64,000 bases of DNA from Botrytis cinerea B05.10 (GCF_000143535.2 NC_037324.1:1674001-1738000); one strand, 5' to 3'. Shown: positions 47,931 through 61,962, numbered from the stretch's first letter. The notes: generated from the letters alone by a model not told the origin. Made by a program: numbers and translations.

Positions 47931-48563
47931 CGGTGTAGTGTTTTCTCTTCCTTGGAGAGATGAATGGTTAGTTCAGATGAAGAAACTGGAAGTTTGAAGG
48001 AAGCAGCTTTGTTGATAGTGGTCAAACGGGCTGCCGTATTCGCGGACCACGGCGCATTATAAAACTACTATGTATTGTGATCAACATGGCATTGATTCAT
48101 TCTCGAGCCGAGAAACTCACAACCTGCGTACAGAGGACACCAGGCTTCATAAGGGACACACATTGAAGGGATAGATACATTTGAAGGATCACATATAACA
48201 ACGTCGATTCAAACCCCGAAGCAACCGCTCCATACATTTACTTCCGTTTCCGTTCAATAACGTGGCGCACTCTGGAAACATCGCACGTGCATGCATGCAG
48301 GTCCAAGGAAACGCTAACCCGGCGCTAACGATCAGACCGAGGCATCTTTTATTCCGCCGGGCTTTTACCCCAGATGAATCCTTTCTTTTTTGAGGATCCA
48401 AGTGTTCCGAGGTCTGTGAGAATCTCCTCAAATAATCCACCTGTTCTTCTTTCACAACTTCATACTCTTCACTATTGATTGATCGTTTCTCAAATCTTAT
48501 TATATCTTCGTCTTGCAATACTTTACCCAGAGCCATATCATTATAAACAAGAACACAGCAACC
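47931..48563. promoter_or_regulatory. Divergent spacer FOL1 / nitronate monooxygenase
   Basis: A 633-bp interval between two divergent starts. An open minus-strand frame at 48189-48602 overlaps the first exon of the neighbouring gene and is a shadow. Confidence 0.5.
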
Positions 48564-49812
48564 ATGGCTTCTAAACGTAAGTAACCAGCCATCACATGCC
48601 AACTAGAAAACAAACCCAAATATAGGATCAACCACTGACTGGCCTTTTCTCTAGAACAACTCCGCACAACGGTCACTGACCTTCTTAAGATCAACCATCC
48701 TATCATCCTCGCTGGAATGAACGTTGCTGCCGGGCCTAAGCTCGCAGCTGCGGTAACAAATGCCGGTGGTCTTGGTGTTCTAGGAGGTATCGGATACACT
48801 CCAGATATGTTAAGAGAGCAGATCGCGGAGCTCAAGTCATTTTTGGATGATCAAAACGCTCCCTTTGGTGTTGATCTCTTACTCCCACAAGTTGGAGGAT
48901 CTGCGAGAAAAACAAAGTAAGTTTGCGTCGGATTTCTTTTCGTCTCCTTTGCCACCAATCGCTCTGCTACAGCCTCCCTCTCAGCTTAATCCACGGTTGC
49001 TGACATGGTTTCTTTTTAGCTACGATTATACCAAAGGAAAACTAGACGAGCTCATTACCATTATCATCGAGAGCGGTGCCAAACTCTTTGTTTCCGCTGT
49101 CGGCGTACCACCAAAACATGTCGTTGAACGACTACACAAAGCTGGTATTCTTTATGCTAACATGATCGGACACCCAAAACATGTTAAGAAGTGCCTCGAC
49201 CTCGGTGTTGATATTATTTGCGCACAAGGTGGAGAGGGTGGTGGACACACTGGAGATGTTCCCACAACTGTCTTGATCCCAGCAGTTGTCGAGCTCTGCA
49301 AGGGAAAGACCAGTCCAATGAGTGGAAAGCCTGTTCAAGTTGTCGCCGCAGGAGGTATTTTCAACGGAGCAACTGTTGCCGCAGCTTTAATGTTGGGCGC
49401 AAGTGCCGTTTGGGTTGGTACCAGATTCATCTTGACTGATGAGGCCGGTGCACCAAAAGCTCACCAAGAGGCTGTGAGAACCGCTGGTCACGATGATAAC
49501 GTTCGCACCATCATCTTCACTGGTAGACCATTACGAGTCCGAAACAACGATTATATTAAGAACTGGGAAGAGAACCGTGCTTCCGAGATCAAGGAACTCA
49601 CATCCAAGGGTGTTATTCCAGTCGAACATGATTTCGAAACTCTCGGTGATGATATTGATGACGAAACTATGGACAACGCACGACCATTCTTGATGGGTAA
49701 AGCGGCTGCTGTTGTCAATGAGAAGAAGAGTGCAAAGGCGGTCGTTGATGAATTGGTTAGCGATGCCGTAGCATGCATCCACAAGGGGGAGAAGTTGACG
49801 GCGAAGTTGTAA
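48564..49812 (+). CDS. Nitronate monooxygenase (2-nitropropane dioxygenase family)
   Basis: FMN-dependent TIM-barrel enzyme that oxidatively denitrifies alkyl nitronates to carbonyl compounds and nitrite; physiologically it detoxifies propionate-3-nitronate. Exons 48564-48576, 48655-48916 and 49020-49812, 355 residues. The start exon encodes only MASK plus one base. Motifs: PIILAGMNVAAGPKLAAAVTNAGG at the N-terminus; AQGGEGGGHTGD with the conserved active-site His; VVAAGGIFNGATVAAALMLGASAVWVGTRF for the flavin phosphate site. No targeting signal. Length is usual for the fungal family. Confidence 0.93.
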
Positions 49813-50513
49813 ATAATTGTATCCGTTGATGCAATGGGATATTGGGCGGAGTTGATGAGGTCGAAATCATGAGATGATTCGCATGATGGCACGATGGATT
49901 AAAGTGGCTACCTCGGCTACGGCTGAGGTGATGAGTAGGTGCTACTCGATTATTTTAGACTGCATAGCGTGGTAACTGAGTAGCTAGTATTGTATTTCCA
50001 TGAGGATTTGAGCAGCGAGGGGAATTGAATATTGATATATCTACTAGGTGTCTATTTGCGATTACAATAAGGAGTTTTATTATTTTCAATGCTCTTGAAT
50101 GGGGAAAAATAATGTTGCAGTGTGCAAATGATCCCGTTTCTTCCTATCTAATAATCAAATCGGAAAGGTCATCCAGAGTGATGTATAAAATTATCGATTC
50201 ATCAAACTAGAATGTTCACTGTATGACTGAATAGCTAGGTAGGCACGGTAGGTAGATAGCTTTGGAGCAATTGAAACACTCTGGAAACACTTTGGTATCA
50301 TGTCATGTTATATCATTTCTGATGTGGTGTGTGTGTGGGTGGGATTCTTGGTAGAGATTGATTGATCATGGTTCATAATCGAGCGTTTGGAAGAGCGGAG
50401 TGTGAATATCTGAGTTTTGGTTATTAGTAGGTGAGTGTTGATGAATGTATGTGTGTGTGTATGTATGTGTGTGTGTATTATGTGTATGTACCTAGACTAG
50501 TATCTCAACATTA

Positions 50514-50562
50514 TCTAGATAGATAGATAGATAGGTAGATAGATAGGTAGGTAGACAAATAG
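50514..50562. repeat. TAGA/TAGG tetranucleotide repeat
   Basis: About ten tandem tetramers (TAGA with TAGG variants). Confidence 0.9.
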
Positions 50563-50717
50563 ATCATTCACACGTACCTAAACGAGAGTAGGAGGAATGT
50601 CAGACCAGATGTGCAACAATTCACAACGAAAGAGTACATATCGTGGGAATATCATGTGACTACTATGATGGTGATTTTATTGTATGTAGGTTAGGTGTTG
50701 TATTGTTGATTGATGGT

Positions 50718-50882
50718 TATATAATATATGTAAGAAGTATATATATAAGAAGTATATATATATGTGTGTGTGTATAATCAATGGCCATACCATACATATA
50801 AGAAGTATATATGTGTGTGTGTGTGTGTGTATATAATCAATGACTATTTATATATAAGAAGTACATATATGTGTATATGTAT
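50718..50882. repeat. Minisatellite of about 55-65 bp units
   Basis: Three to four imperfect units, each containing (T)ATAAGAAGTA(T/C)ATATAT, a GT dinucleotide run and ATAATCAATG. The GT run length varies between units. Confidence 0.85.
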
Positions 50883-51490
50883 GATTTCAAATATCTCTCT
50901 CCTCAATGACGACTGGCGACTGACGACTGACGACTCTATACATTCCCAGAGATTACGCGTCTTGAAGGCTTTTTCCCCCTCTCCCGTCGACAATCTACTC
51001 CGCACCAATGGAGTTTACGGACAATCAGAAATCACTCCATCACTCCATCATTCCACTCACTGCCGCTCTCGCTCCATTTTTATTTTGGGGATTCATCAAG
51101 ACAAAAGATGGCCGGGCAGCAAGGGGGCAAGGGGTCAAGGGGCCAAGGTCATCACAGATCAACGGATCCACCGGCTGACTTGATCGGGAACTATGACGTT
51201 TAGCGTGTATCGCAAAATGGACATGGAGATTCCATTGCCTTGGCTGGAGGGTAAATAATAAAATGCACGTCGGGACATGCACCGGGTGCTTAGACTTTTG
51301 ATTTTTCTTTTTTCTTTTCTTTCATATTTCGTCCTCCCATCCCATCCTGTCGTGTCGTGTCTTTTTACATACATCTGGATACCCTCAATTGTTTGCGATA
51401 AAGAGTCTGCAATCCATTTGTGGGAGTGGATCTTGAGAAGCTGCGCTATTCGCTTGTGCTCCCATTTCATCACGTCACCTCGCATCGCAT

Positions 51491-51528
51491 CTCATCCCAT
51501 CCCATCCCATCCCATCCCATCCCATCCG
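51491..51528. repeat. CATCC pentamer repeat
   Basis: About seven CATCC units 140-170 nt upstream of the Sfk1-like start codon, in its promoter or leader. The complementary GGGAT unit is repeated at 7053-7072. Confidence 0.92.
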
Positions 51529-51664
51529 CCAATATCGAAGCGCGCCTTCTTGTGTGTGTTGGTTGGAAATCTGAAGCCACGAACAGAAATATCAACCCAA
51601 ATTCAATCACATTCTCACTATCGAGAATCTTTCCTCAAGACCCATCCACACATAATCCGTCAAA

Positions 51665-52624
51665 ATGTTCGGAATATCGTATTGGATGATACCTGTGTTC
51701 TCAGGAATGGTATGGCTTGCAATGCTCTTAGCCATGCTATTGACCTGGGTAGTTGCAGATGGTTCACCCATAATTACACCGATGGATGATGGTCAAACTA
51801 TTGCGTAAGTTGTTTCTCTTCTCTCCAGCCCCAATAAGACGGTTCTAACATTATCATGCAGATATATCTCAGATATTGGAGCGCATGAACTTCAACCGCT
51901 CTTTATTGCGATGGGTACCGTAACCATGGTTACTTTCAATATGGTTTTTATTGCAGAGAGGTGGCTACGACATAATGGTCGTTTACATGGAAACACTTCC
52001 GTCTTCCAAAAAGTACTATCGGCCCTTGCTATTGTCTTTTCCGTTGCAGGCGGAATCGGTTTGATCTGCCTCACTTGTCTCAATGATGTAGACCACCACA
52101 CTGCACACGACATTTGTCTAGCTATCTTTATGTAAGCTTCCTTCCTCCTCGTTCGCACAGGAAGAATCAACTAACAGCTCATTAGTGGTGGTTACATCCT
52201 TTCCGCTATCTTCATCTGCTGGGAATACCAACGTCTCGGAATCCACTACCGGGAACACAGCGTCCTACGCATCTCCTTCTGGGTCAAACTTGCCTTCATC
52301 TTCGTCGAATTAGGCCTCGCCATCGGATTCGGTGTTTGCAACCGCAAATCGTGGTGGAACACTGCTGCCATCCTCGAATGGATCATCGCATTGATTTACA
52401 CATTCTACGTTTGGAGTTTCGCAATCGATTTCATCCCAGCAATCAGAACAAAACATTACCAGAGCAAAGATACCGAAGCCGAGATGGCAATGGCGATGGA
52501 TGTTGAGAGTCGTCAGAGAGGATATCATGGAGCGGCCGATGAACAAAGAGCGTACGGGAGTGCGGAAAGTAGTGGACACGGAAGATACAATCCTGAACCT
52601 GTCATTCCTGCGAGGAACTTCTAG
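51665..52624 (+). CDS. Frag1/DRAM/Sfk1-family membrane protein
   Basis: Predicted multi-pass plasma-membrane protein. Yeast Sfk1, in the same Pfam family, affects the Stt4 phosphoinositide kinase and lipid asymmetry; that function is borrowed from the family. Exons 51665-51804, 51862-52131 and 52186-52624, 282 residues. Six hydrophobic segments: the N-terminal one (WMIPVFSGMVWLAMLLAML), LFIAMGTVTMVTFNMVFI, VLSALAIVFSVAGGIGLI, AIFIGGYILSAIFICW, FWVKLAFIFVELGLAIGF and ILEWIIALIYTFYVWSFAI. The conserved pattern SDIGAHELQPLF follows TM1, as usual (family hallmark P..SDxG...P). The tail of about 50 residues is hydrophilic and cytosolic. Splicing is phase-perfect. Confidence 0.9.
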
Positions 52625-55600
52625 AGTCGTTGCTTTGTGAAGGGAAGGATATGCGTGATGATATTTTTTACACGAAAAGACTAAAGATTTCGAGATTTCG
52701 AACCAGACGAACAAACAGAAGAGTGTATCATAGAAAGATGGACAGAGATGCATTTTTATACCCGGGGATAGAGAAATGGCATCGGTTTGGGGTGGTTGAT
52801 TTGATTGGCTAGCGCTTGGAGTTTATGAAAGCATTTATGATTGCATGCATGCACATATGGAAATTTGGATTAGGGTTGATAAGACGCTTAATGTCAATAA
52901 TGTTAGACGAGATGTAATTATGAATAAAAGTATATATTTATCTGAGATTTCTTCTTTTGTAGTAAGCGATGGTGTAATGATACGGAGTTAGATAAGTTTC
53001 TATGTGTATTTATTTTTGCAATGGGAAATATCTAGTAATGGATATTGATGATTGAAAGAATGAAAGTTCATGAGTTCATAGCTATATTCATCTATGATGT
53101 TGTTGATGTTAAGATAGAAGATGTATAGATAGAAGATGTATAGATATCTCCTGTGATATATATTATTAGGGAGAAAGAAGAAGTGATATCTATTATATAT
53201 TTAAATACTCATTCATTGATTAATATCTATCTATTATCTATTATCTATTCGCCTAACAAAATACACAAATAAATCACAAATAAATCACAAATTATATAAA
53301 AAAACAAATACTCTACATCTAAAATTCAAGCCGGTATAGATTGTTGGTAATCTTCATCCTCGTTCATATTCCTTGGTTACCCTACCCCTCTTTTCCTCTT
53401 CCCTTCTCTTCGCTTATAAATGGAACGATAGTATGGGTAGTTATATAGATTCATATATCATCAATATTGTTGTCGTGCTTTTATTATACGATATACCCTT
53501 ATTCTTATGCTTTTTGGAAGAAAGGGGTATGTGAATATTGACGTATATGTACATACTGAGTACCTACTCTCCTCTTTTTGATTCGGATAGGACGTGATAT
53601 GATGTGATGACTTTTTCTATTTATTTTTGGATTCTGGACTGTGGTTTATACTAGTGGGGTTTGAAAACTTTGAGAGATGGGTATTGCATTCTGGTATTAA
53701 TTCGATTTGGGATTAAGCTGGTTGCATGGTTGGAAATGGGTATATATGTACATATGTATTGGGGGGGAGGGAGTTGTTGTGTTGGATCGAAGGGATTTGA
53801 TGGATGGTGGGGGATAATGAGTGTTTTTGTCAATGATATTGTAATTCATATTCATATTGGGAGGTGTATATCGTCACCAGGTTACTGCTTGAGATATCGA
53901 GATGAGAATCTATATATAAATACAAAGTTGTATTATATAAAAACCGGATTCATCATGGCCACGGCTCGTCCTGTGGTAATAGAATCAATATCATATACGA
54001 AATGAAAATCACTCTTATAAACGTTCATATAGATTGATATTATATATATATTAAATATAATGTATCAAAGTTCGGTTCATTGATAACGAAAGGTACGGAA
54101 TCTATTACTATGCTGTAGGATTGGGTGCTGTCACACCTTTTGACTCCTCTTGACCACGCTATTGTAAGCTCAGCTCGATATATCGAAATTTGTAGAGATT
54201 CAAAATCTGGATATGATGGTTGCAATGAAGATAATACAGTGTATTGGGCCGTAGACCAGCATTTGGGATGGTTTTCTCTGTTCTTTTGCTTTGTTAAATA
54301 TTCCGACTATTGCAGCCATTTTACTGTAGCTGATTTTGGGGCTCCTTAGGATAGAAAGCAGGATAGAAGAGAAATGTATCAGATGAGATAGAAGGTATTT
54401 TCATACAGTAGTTTTGTGGCTGGGGCATTGTCTGTACTACTCACTCCTATCTCTACCTGCTTAGGATATCTATACTTGTTCTCTGTCTGCTAACTCGACA
54501 TTCTGTCCGGTCTCTGTTCTGCCAGTCTCTATTTATCTGTTTATCTGTTTATTTGTTCTGTTGGGGATAGAACATAATAGCCATAGGCTGGGACAGGTAG
54601 GCAGAGAATAAAATAAGAGAGACCTGACCAACAGAGAAATGAACAGCCGCCACATAGCAAAACATCTTTCGCTTGAGCAGACCGAAAAGCGCAATCAAAA
54701 CTACGGAGGATTAAGATTATTTCCGGTAGCAAAACACCTTTCATATCCGGATCATGAAGTAGCCTGTTCACATTCTCGCTTATATGGCGTTAGTCATCTT
54801 CACTCTTTCCGTTTCCTCCTGCTAAACATTCCATATGACTAAGTATAAGAACCTCTTCCCTTTACCAAAACCTGCTCTTGATTTTTCTTCGAAAATTGCA
54901 AAAGGGAGTAGTAGAAGCAACAACGTGGTGCCGCCTGCTGCCTGCTGGTTAGTAGTTGTGTTGTGGTGTGGGCTACTGCAGGAGGCCCGAGAGGAAGGGG
55001 ATAGTTGAGGAAGTTTTTGGCGAGGAATCGTCTGTTCCAGGATGAAAGTCGCTGTCTTAGTAGCTAGACGGAAATTTTTATGTTATTAACAAGAAATTGG
55101 TTTGAGGTGACAACAATTATGTTACCGATTCGATGGCAGCAGTAGAAATGTGATTTCCTATAGTTGATTTTACGGTGGTAGCGATTCTGCTGATAAGGTA
55201 GCGGTGATAGATTTTGCACATGGGAAATCACTTGACTTGAAGCGACGGCGTTTGTAGGGGGTGCGACAGCAGTTGACATTAAAATGGGATAAAATACGCG
55301 CATATGAAGAGGTTGAATACAGCAGTGGAAGTTCCTGTTCAAGCAGATTGGAAGGCTTCTAAGTCTCTAAGACAAAGGCCGTTCCATGAACGTGATCCGA
55401 TTATTCCCAAACTCCTTGTAAATGAAGAAGCCAGATCACTTTTCTATCTTCCCCGCCATTGACGGCCGAAGCCCGAGACCACGATGACAGTTACAATAAA
55501 CCCAAGAAAATGTCCAAGAATAACCACCTGCCGATGCGTTTTATTGAATGATAGTTTTCATATCAACAACACAAAGAGTTGAAGGAATACAAAACCATTC

Positions 55601-56259
55601 CCAGAGGCACGACGCGTGTTTTTGACAATTTCAGTCATGGAAGGGCCACAGTCATTACGAATAAACTGATCGGGAGGAGTCACAGTGGAAATAAGAAGGT
55701 TCTGACAACTACTCGTGAGAACTAGAGGTATGACGTTCTCTCTTGGCGATGGAAATGGAGCAGGGGTTCTGTTGTAGCCGTTAATGTTGTCGTTGACATT
55801 GTCGTTGTTGTTGCTGTCGCCGCCGCTACTTCTTCCCGGATGAAAAGAGAACGTTCCAGCGTTGCTACGTAACAGGACACACTATCGAACCATAGTTTCT
55901 CCGTCAGAAACAAAACTGCTCCGGGGCATGATAGAAGCGCCCACCGACACATCACCCTTTGATTGAATGAAGTCACAGGGTAGAAAGAGAGGCATTTATA
56001 CCTATTCATTGAAGACGAAAGCAAGGATAAGAGGAGTGATACCCTATATGTATGTTAAGAAGGTACCAAGCCCATTACATTGGAATAGACTTATGTGATA
56101 TTACCTGTTTAGGTAGTAATTACTAAAGTTTCAATGGTCAAATAGTAGTAGATGCAGGGCAAAGAAGAAGATAATACAGAAACAGGTCAATCAGACTTTC
56201 GTTTGAGGAGTTAAATTTGAAAGCACAGGAAGAGAAATCACGTCTTTCGGAAAGAAAGA
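52625..56259. other. 3.6-kb gene-free flank of the AT-rich island
   Basis: The left part is the Sfk1-like 3' region, then AT-rich short-repeat DNA (GATAGAAGATGTATA twice near 53115-53145; ATCTATTATCTATT near 53225-53248). Frames at 53661, 54541, 55064 and 55722 have no recognisable features. A GTTGTCGTTGACATTGTCG-like GTT/GTC repeat lies near 55785-55825. Confidence 0.6.
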
Positions 56260-56388
56260 CAAAGATTTAATGTTTATATATAATACCCTTCATAAACATA
56301 TAATTCTTTTATTAGAATTCATAAAGCTAAAATTGAATTATCGATATTTCTAATGATCTATGAATTACATCAATTTTTTTCTTCTGAT

Positions 56389-56470
56389 TACTAGTCGTTG
56401 GGGAAAAAGAATTTTTCAGACTGTAAATTCGTAAAAGCTTTTTTATTTATTTTTGAGATATATAAAAAAA
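56389..56470 (+). repeat. Dispersed repeat copy A1 in the AT island
   Basis: Shares a block with 61868-61962: TACTAG(T/C)CGT(T/C)G(G/A)GG, then an identical AAAAAGAATTTTTCAGA, a variable stretch, and the shared end TTTTTGAGATATATAAAA. Copy A1 has GTTGGGG where the other has GTCGAGG. Confidence 0.85.
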
Positions 56471-59400
56471 GTTATTTGATTTACTCAGATATATCTATAA
56501 CTGTATTATTTTCTTTAGTTTGTACATTTATAAGATCTCTTCCAATTGATTATAAATAATCAAGTGAAAATTTAACTAGGTATAAGCAGTTTCAAGATAA
56601 GAAAGAATGATACTCTAAATTATAGATACTTTATATTTTGTTCGTTCTATTATAAAATTTAAAAGATATGAGTAAATTATCTTTCAATTGTTAGGCATAA
56701 TAGTAGTTAGATTGCGTTTGAGATGTATGAGAGTCGTCTATTACTAATCTAAAAAAGAAATGTGTAAAAAACATTTCTAGATTCATTACTTAACATTTGA
56801 ATGTAGCAGATGATTCATTGACAAATCTAGAAATCCGGAAATGTATAATTGAAATATAAATTGTCTTCCATTTTCTCATTATATTTCATATATTTTAATC
56901 TTTGAATTACTATTTTAATTTTAATTTATCTACATATTATAATAATATGATGATATAACTGGTTTCAATATTCTATATGTAAACATTCAAGTTATTCTGG
57001 GTTTATCAATAAAAAATTTGAAACCTTTCATTCTTCAATTTCTATAAAAAGTTAAAGACTAAAAAGTTTTTTAAACATGATTTTGATATTATTGATTGTA
57101 ACAATTAGTTCTCAAATTAATAACCATCTAATATTGATAAAAATGAAGGATTTTTAAGATGAATTTACTATCTTATATATCGTTTTTTAGATCTAATCCA
57201 ATGCGAATTTCAATTTCATCATTCAATTCTTTACATCAATTTATGAAAAAAAGATTTATAGATAAATTATGGATTCATCATACCTATTCAAATAAGGTAC
57301 ATTGAGAAATATAATAATCATCTTATATTGTTTTATAAACTTACCTACCTAGGTGATTGGATTTGAATTTTCTTTTCAAAATCAAAAGTGATAATAAATA
57401 AATCTATTACCGATTTTTGTAATTATTTGTGATATCTTATGTGATTTATATTTATATAGTATAATACAATTTTTAAAATATTTTGAAATTATTCCGGCTT
57501 TCTTCTGAGAATAGTAATTAATGATTAATCAATAGAATTTAAGAATAGAACTCAAATAATAAAGAGTATTATAATATAAATTCTTTAACAATGGCTTATT
57601 ATATTCTTTATTAATTCATGACAGAATATGTATAAAAATATCATTTTACTATTCAAAATCAAAAAATCTGAAACTTTAATATAATATGATCTAATAAATC
57701 GAAATTCAAAGAAATAAATAAAAATCTTTGGCAATTTTTGTAATTAAACCACAAAATTTTGAAATCAAATCTTTTACTATACAAAATAATCCGGTTTTCT
57801 AAAAAATTTAAAAAATTTCAATTTCAAACCCTTGTATTTTAATCCGAAAGATTCTGAAAAATATTTTGTTCGGGTTTTTAATCAATTTAAATATTTTTTC
57901 GTTATTTTTTAGGAGAAATTATGAAATTTGTTTTGTATTATATCAAATTATTAGAAGATATAAAAATTGAATAAATAATGATTTTTGCTATATTCTCATT
58001 AAGGATGCAACGAGCTATGGCTATAATTCTTATGTTAAAGATTTGTATGTTTTCTGCTTTTCTTTGTGTTTAAACTTGTAATTGAAAAACATAAAAGATA
58101 CTTTTTAGTCTTTTGAGTCAAGAATTTTTAATGAGATCTCATAAATCTAACAAATCTCATAAATGTAACGAATCTAATAAATTCAATTAAATTTAAACTA
58201 CATTTCAGATTTTCAGACAATTTCTTTTTCAAAAACCACAGCATCTAGGTTCAGATTCTCAATTGATTACTTTTTGTAATAATTTATATTACCTACCTAG
58301 GTACGTTAATTGATAGCATAATACGAAAATGAAATATATTCAGTCTATTTTTACTTGAAGTCAATTGGCTTGGTTCGTTTTTATAAATTTATAAGATGAA
58401 ATAAAGTTTAGTTGTAATTTACATAGATTTAAATGACTATACTTGTATAATTACTTCATTTTTGCGATTTATATTTTAATTAAATACCATAACTAACAAG
58501 AAAAATTATTATTTTCTGATTATTGCTTTTCTGAAGTATTTTCAAAATAATTATTCAATTTAATATATAGTTTTGAATAAATTCAGAAAACATTTACTAA
58601 TAATTCACTAAAAATCATCAGAATTAATACTAATGTTGATAAATGTTCATATATCACTATCCAGTAAATCAGTATAAAATTAATTCTAAAAGAATTTCTC
58701 GAAGCATAGGAATATATTAAACTATGAACTTATTCAAATATTATGAAAAATGGTATTATATATAAAAGAATTAAATATCTCTATGAGTGACTTGTTTTTG
58801 ATCAACTGAGATAAAATGAATATAATTTACAGAATTGCAGGAAGCTAAGACAGTGTTTGATGGCAACAATTGATTCCCATACATATGATATTTTTAACAT
58901 CTATTATTATTCATTTCTGATATACAACTACTGGCAATACATTATAAATTATTATCTATTATAATATTAAATACTAGCGTTTAAAATCATGACAATATTT
59001 TCTAAAGAATCCGAATAATATTAATCTTCAACTTAACTCTATAATCCTCTTTTATATAATGAGTGCTTTTTCATTACTCCATATTATTTTTAATAAGCAT
59101 AATATAGATTTCATTAAATTGTATATCAAAATCTCTTCAGAGTGTATTCTTTTTATGAATTTCAGTATTAAGAATTTCTAGAATTCAAAAATTATTTATA
59201 TTGAAAATATAACTGAAAGTATTAAAAATGATTATTATATAAGGATACATCATTGATATTAATTGAATTATCATATATGTCGTAATTGATAGTAAGTTTT
59301 GAATACTATAAATGCTGAAAGTTAATTATTCAAATAAGTCCTGTCTTTTTAAACATTCAGTGTCTGCTAAGATATTTGATAGTATTCAAATACTACCAAC

Positions 59401-61867
59401 TGATACTCAAAAATAAAATATGACTAAATAGACAAAGTTAATAATATCAAGTACTAACATTTTTTTACTATCAAACAGATCATAAATATGATTTCAAGAG
59501 ATAATAGTAATAGTAATATTAATTTACACTTAGAAACCACTTCTAAAAAAATACAAAGATATACTAGACTAAAACTTATAGCGATATATTATTTATTAAA
59601 GAATTCAAAAACTATGAAAGGGAAAAGCGATTCTTGAATAAATGATAAAAAAATGCCTAATCCTATAATACCTAGGTATGTATTATAATTCTATTCTACA
59701 TTTTAAAAAGTGTTTCAAGCTTTATTATATATAACTTCATACGTAACTATTCTCTATATAAATAATCATGTAATCATATAATCATATTTATTATTTATAT
59801 AACACTTTTATTTTATTTAAAATGAATATATAATAATTTTGAGTAACAAAGAATTCTATATAACTCGAGTTTTTTTTTAGATAAGTTTCAAATCATTATT
59901 TTAATGTTTTTATGTACTAAAAATTTAAAAACGTTGAAAATATCCTTTTTTTATTTCTGAAAACTTTCTTTTTGCTTTTTATTATATATTGTTTACTTTT
60001 CAATAAAAATCAGTTTTATGTTATAGAAGAGACCTCGGAATTAGAAAAGTTGATAGTAGAATAATTGAACCTTAAAAAATATTAATTCAAAGAAAAAGAA
60101 CTAACATAATCTTTAAATTACTAAAAATATTAATAATTCAATTTTACCTTTATAAATTCTAATAAAAGAATTATAGATTTGTATAGGGCACTATATATAG
60201 ATATCGAATCTTCGCTCTCTAATATCTAGAACTGAATAAATATTTAAATCTTGAAAAGCAAATGATTTTCTCTTAATTCTTTATAAACTCAGAACTAAAT
60301 TAGATATATAAATAGAAAACTAAAATTTCTATTGAAATTTCAACTAGTATAGTACTTATGTAGAAATAATCATCGATTTCAAAAATATTATTCATACTAA
60401 AAGCGAGTATATTATTCTATTTATGATTATAAAAAGAAGTATTCAAAATCATGAAAGTTAGACAAATAAAATTTTGAATAACTTGGTTTAACATTGAATC
60501 TACTATATCACCGAATATACTTATTACTCTTATTTTAATTTATATTTTTCACCTTTAATATGCGATTCATTAGGTAACTATAATCAATTAGAAAGCAAAT
60601 TTAAATACTTTCAATTATTAAAGCTATTCAAAAACATCAAAAGCCCAGAATTTGAAAGATTTGCCTTTTTAAACATAAATTCGATTAAATATTTATGAGA
60701 TTATAGAATTACAAAAAGAGGTAATTGTTTAATATACATTTGATACACATTTAAAAGAATTTATATCTAAATTAAAGAATATAAAAAATATAAAGAATAC
60801 TGGAAAGCTTTAAGTATATTGATTAATAAAATATTGAATCGAATTAAAGATATATTTGAATTGTATTTATAACTTTCAAAAAGCTTTTCATAAAGATCTC
60901 AAGTTTATTGAAGAATGATTTCGATTGATTTTAAATATATAAACAGAACATAATACTGTGAATAATGATTATTATTAATATTAAAGAAATATAAGAAAGA
61001 TAAATGATTATAATTAAACAATTAAAAATGAATTAGAGTAATGATATATAAAAATAGAAAAAATGTAATTTAATTTTTATTTTTAATAATTTAAGAATAC
61101 ATGTTTCAATTAATATATTTAAAAAATCGTTTTATGAAATAAATCATCAAAATTATATTTAATAGACAAACAAATAATAAAACAATTTTAGCATAATTGA
61201 AATAATTTAATGAGTATGTTATAAATCAAAAGAAAAGCAAATACTGAGTATTAATATTAAATGAATGTAAAAGTTATAAATTAATAGCTTTTTAAAATTA
61301 TTTAATTTACTTATTTAATATTGATCATTTTAATAATTTGAAACGATTATATAACAATTAAATTTACATATTTATTAAAATGTATAGCGAATACATTTCA
61401 AAAATAAAATCTCAATGTCAAAAATTAAATTTAATTCTATATAATTCTCAAATTATATTTTCGAAATTAAACATTCGAATTTGTATATCTGTTTCTTTCT
61501 TTTTCAATTTAAGTTAATAGATTTTTATATCCTTTATAATTCAATTGAAACTTTTCTCAATTAATATTAATTAAATCTCAAATAAATTATTATCAATCAA
61601 ACTTTGTTATACCTATTTATATTCAAAACTATACTGATTTATTTAAAAATACAAAACGAGAAGAATACATTTTTTAATATAGAACATCAAATGTTTCAAA
61701 TAATAAATGAATTATGAAACAAATATCAATATATAAAACCCAATATAATATATTACAAAGAAAAATTTACTAAATAGAAGGTTAATATTCAAATTTAATA
61801 TAATAAATATCGAAAAGAAAGGAATTTTAATACAAAATAATGATAATGTAAAAAATTATCAAAGCAA

Positions 61868-61962
61868 TACTAGCCGTCGAGGAAAAAGAATTTTTCAGAA
61901 TATGAATTCATAATAGCTTTTTTTCTTTTTTTCTTTTTTTCTTATTTTTGAGATATATAAAA
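61868..61962 (+). repeat. Dispersed repeat copy A2 in the AT island
   Basis: Partner of 56389-56470, same orientation, 5.5 kb away. It differs by a longer T/C-rich insertion (TTTTTTTC repeats) before the shared TATTTTTGAGATATATAAAA end. Confidence 0.85.

Larger units (their letters stand above)
49813..51664. other. Microsatellite-rich intergenic region before the Sfk1-like gene
   Basis: No gene. It holds GT/GTAT repeats (about 50325-50480), TAGA/TAGG repeats, a minisatellite with a TATAAGAAGTATATAT core, and a CATCC expansion close to the next gene. Frames at 50764, 51159 and 51277 are repeat-driven. Confidence 0.7.

Noticed and set aside
48189..48602. 137-codon minus frame overlapping the nitronate monooxygenase start
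   Set aside because: Antisense to the first exon and leader; no domain.
55722..56024. 100-codon minus frame with Thr-rich repeats
   Set aside because: Driven by a GTT/GTC repeat, isolated next to the AT island, no features.
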